A DNA stretch of 64,000 nt, from assembly GCA_023411555.1 (NCBI GenBank), contig JAEYOQ010000011.1, forward strand, positions 169,247 to 233,246. Direction: 5' to 3'. This stretch comes from Bacillota bacterium (GTDB taxonomy: Bacteria; Bacillota; Clostridia; Lachnospirales; Lachnospiraceae). The translations under genes were made by a program, and so were the position numbers. Under the pieces are notes generated by a model. That model was given only the letters and a program-made list of their open reading frames with translations, searched no databases and was not told the origin of the DNA. Every line of letters begins with the position of its first letter. The first letter of the stretch is position 1. Below are positions 63,941 through 64,000 of the stretch, piece after piece.

Positions 63941-64000
63941 GGATAAATGTGAGAACCAGAAAAATCATTTAAAATAGGTGCTTTTTATATCATCTTGCTG

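Overview
The window is low-GC Firmicutes DNA, most likely from a spore-forming member of the Lachnospiraceae (the Lachnoclostridium phytofermentans type of anaerobe). The clues are strong AGGAGG-type ribosome binding sites, A/T-rich intergenic DNA, a YtaF-type sporulation membrane protein, a PflX-type radical SAM protein, hydrogenase maturation genes, and an alpha-glucoside phosphorylase (GH65) locus fed by an ABC importer that lacks its own ATPase. No rRNA, tRNA, CRISPR array or complete transposon was seen.

Layout. 1-8.2 kb: the end of hypD with hypE ([NiFe] hydrogenase maturation), a HAD nucleotidase, a beta-propeller lactonase, a PcrA/UvrD helicase and a membrane-anchored 5'-nucleotidase-like phosphoesterase. 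Between lactonase and helicase is a small minus-strand unit with its own promoter, two LexA-like boxes, one or two tiny ORFs and a terminator; it is divergent from a helicase promoter that also carries a LexA-like box. 8.6-16.4 kb, redox and signalling: a water-forming NADH oxidase with a Rex-like site over its -10 box, a Cys-cluster protein, a REC-HDOD protein, a REC-histidine kinase, and an ArsR repressor followed by a CoA-disulfide reductase fused to rhodanese, TusA and DsrE-like modules. 16.7-23.1 kb: a PcsB-like coiled-coil protein with FtsE and FtsX, threonine aldolase, a ferredoxin-type aldo/keto reductase and a membrane-anchored MshEN protein. 23.2-31.4 kb: a chemoreceptor, a FadR-type regulator divergent from a two-gene flavoprotein operon (paired TGGTAATACCA operators), a 250-bp inverted-repeat element, PflX and an RlmD-type rRNA methyltransferase.

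31.7-48.2 kb is more accessory. It holds an unrecognised small protein, a Na/Pi cotransporter, a remnant ABC ATPase, an S41 lipoprotein protease, and a very large secreted gene (three discoidin-like domains, metallo-beta-lactamase fold, Pro-Thr repeats, Ig-like C terminus) split by a single T in a T7 run. After these come a GDSL esterase between direct repeats, a second chemoreceptor, OsmC, a GNAT gene with its core deleted, YtaF and a CPBP protease.

48.4-56 kb is a complete disaccharide unit: LacI regulator, solute-binding protein, two permeases, GH65 phosphorylase and beta-phosphoglucomutase. Imported alpha-glucoside would be phosphorolysed to beta-glucose-1-phosphate and isomerised to glucose-6-phosphate. 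56-60.4 kb is a minus-strand polar amino acid ABC operon preceded by a consensus promoter, an immediate terminator-like hairpin and a GC-rich structured leader. The right end holds a RelA/SpoT-type alarmone synthetase, a broken response regulator, a TPR-Arr (rifamycin ADP-ribosyltransferase) fusion, the tRNA hydroxylase TrhO, and terminal repeats resembling an insertion sequence end.

Functions are assigned from motifs and remembered family architecture only; no database search was run.
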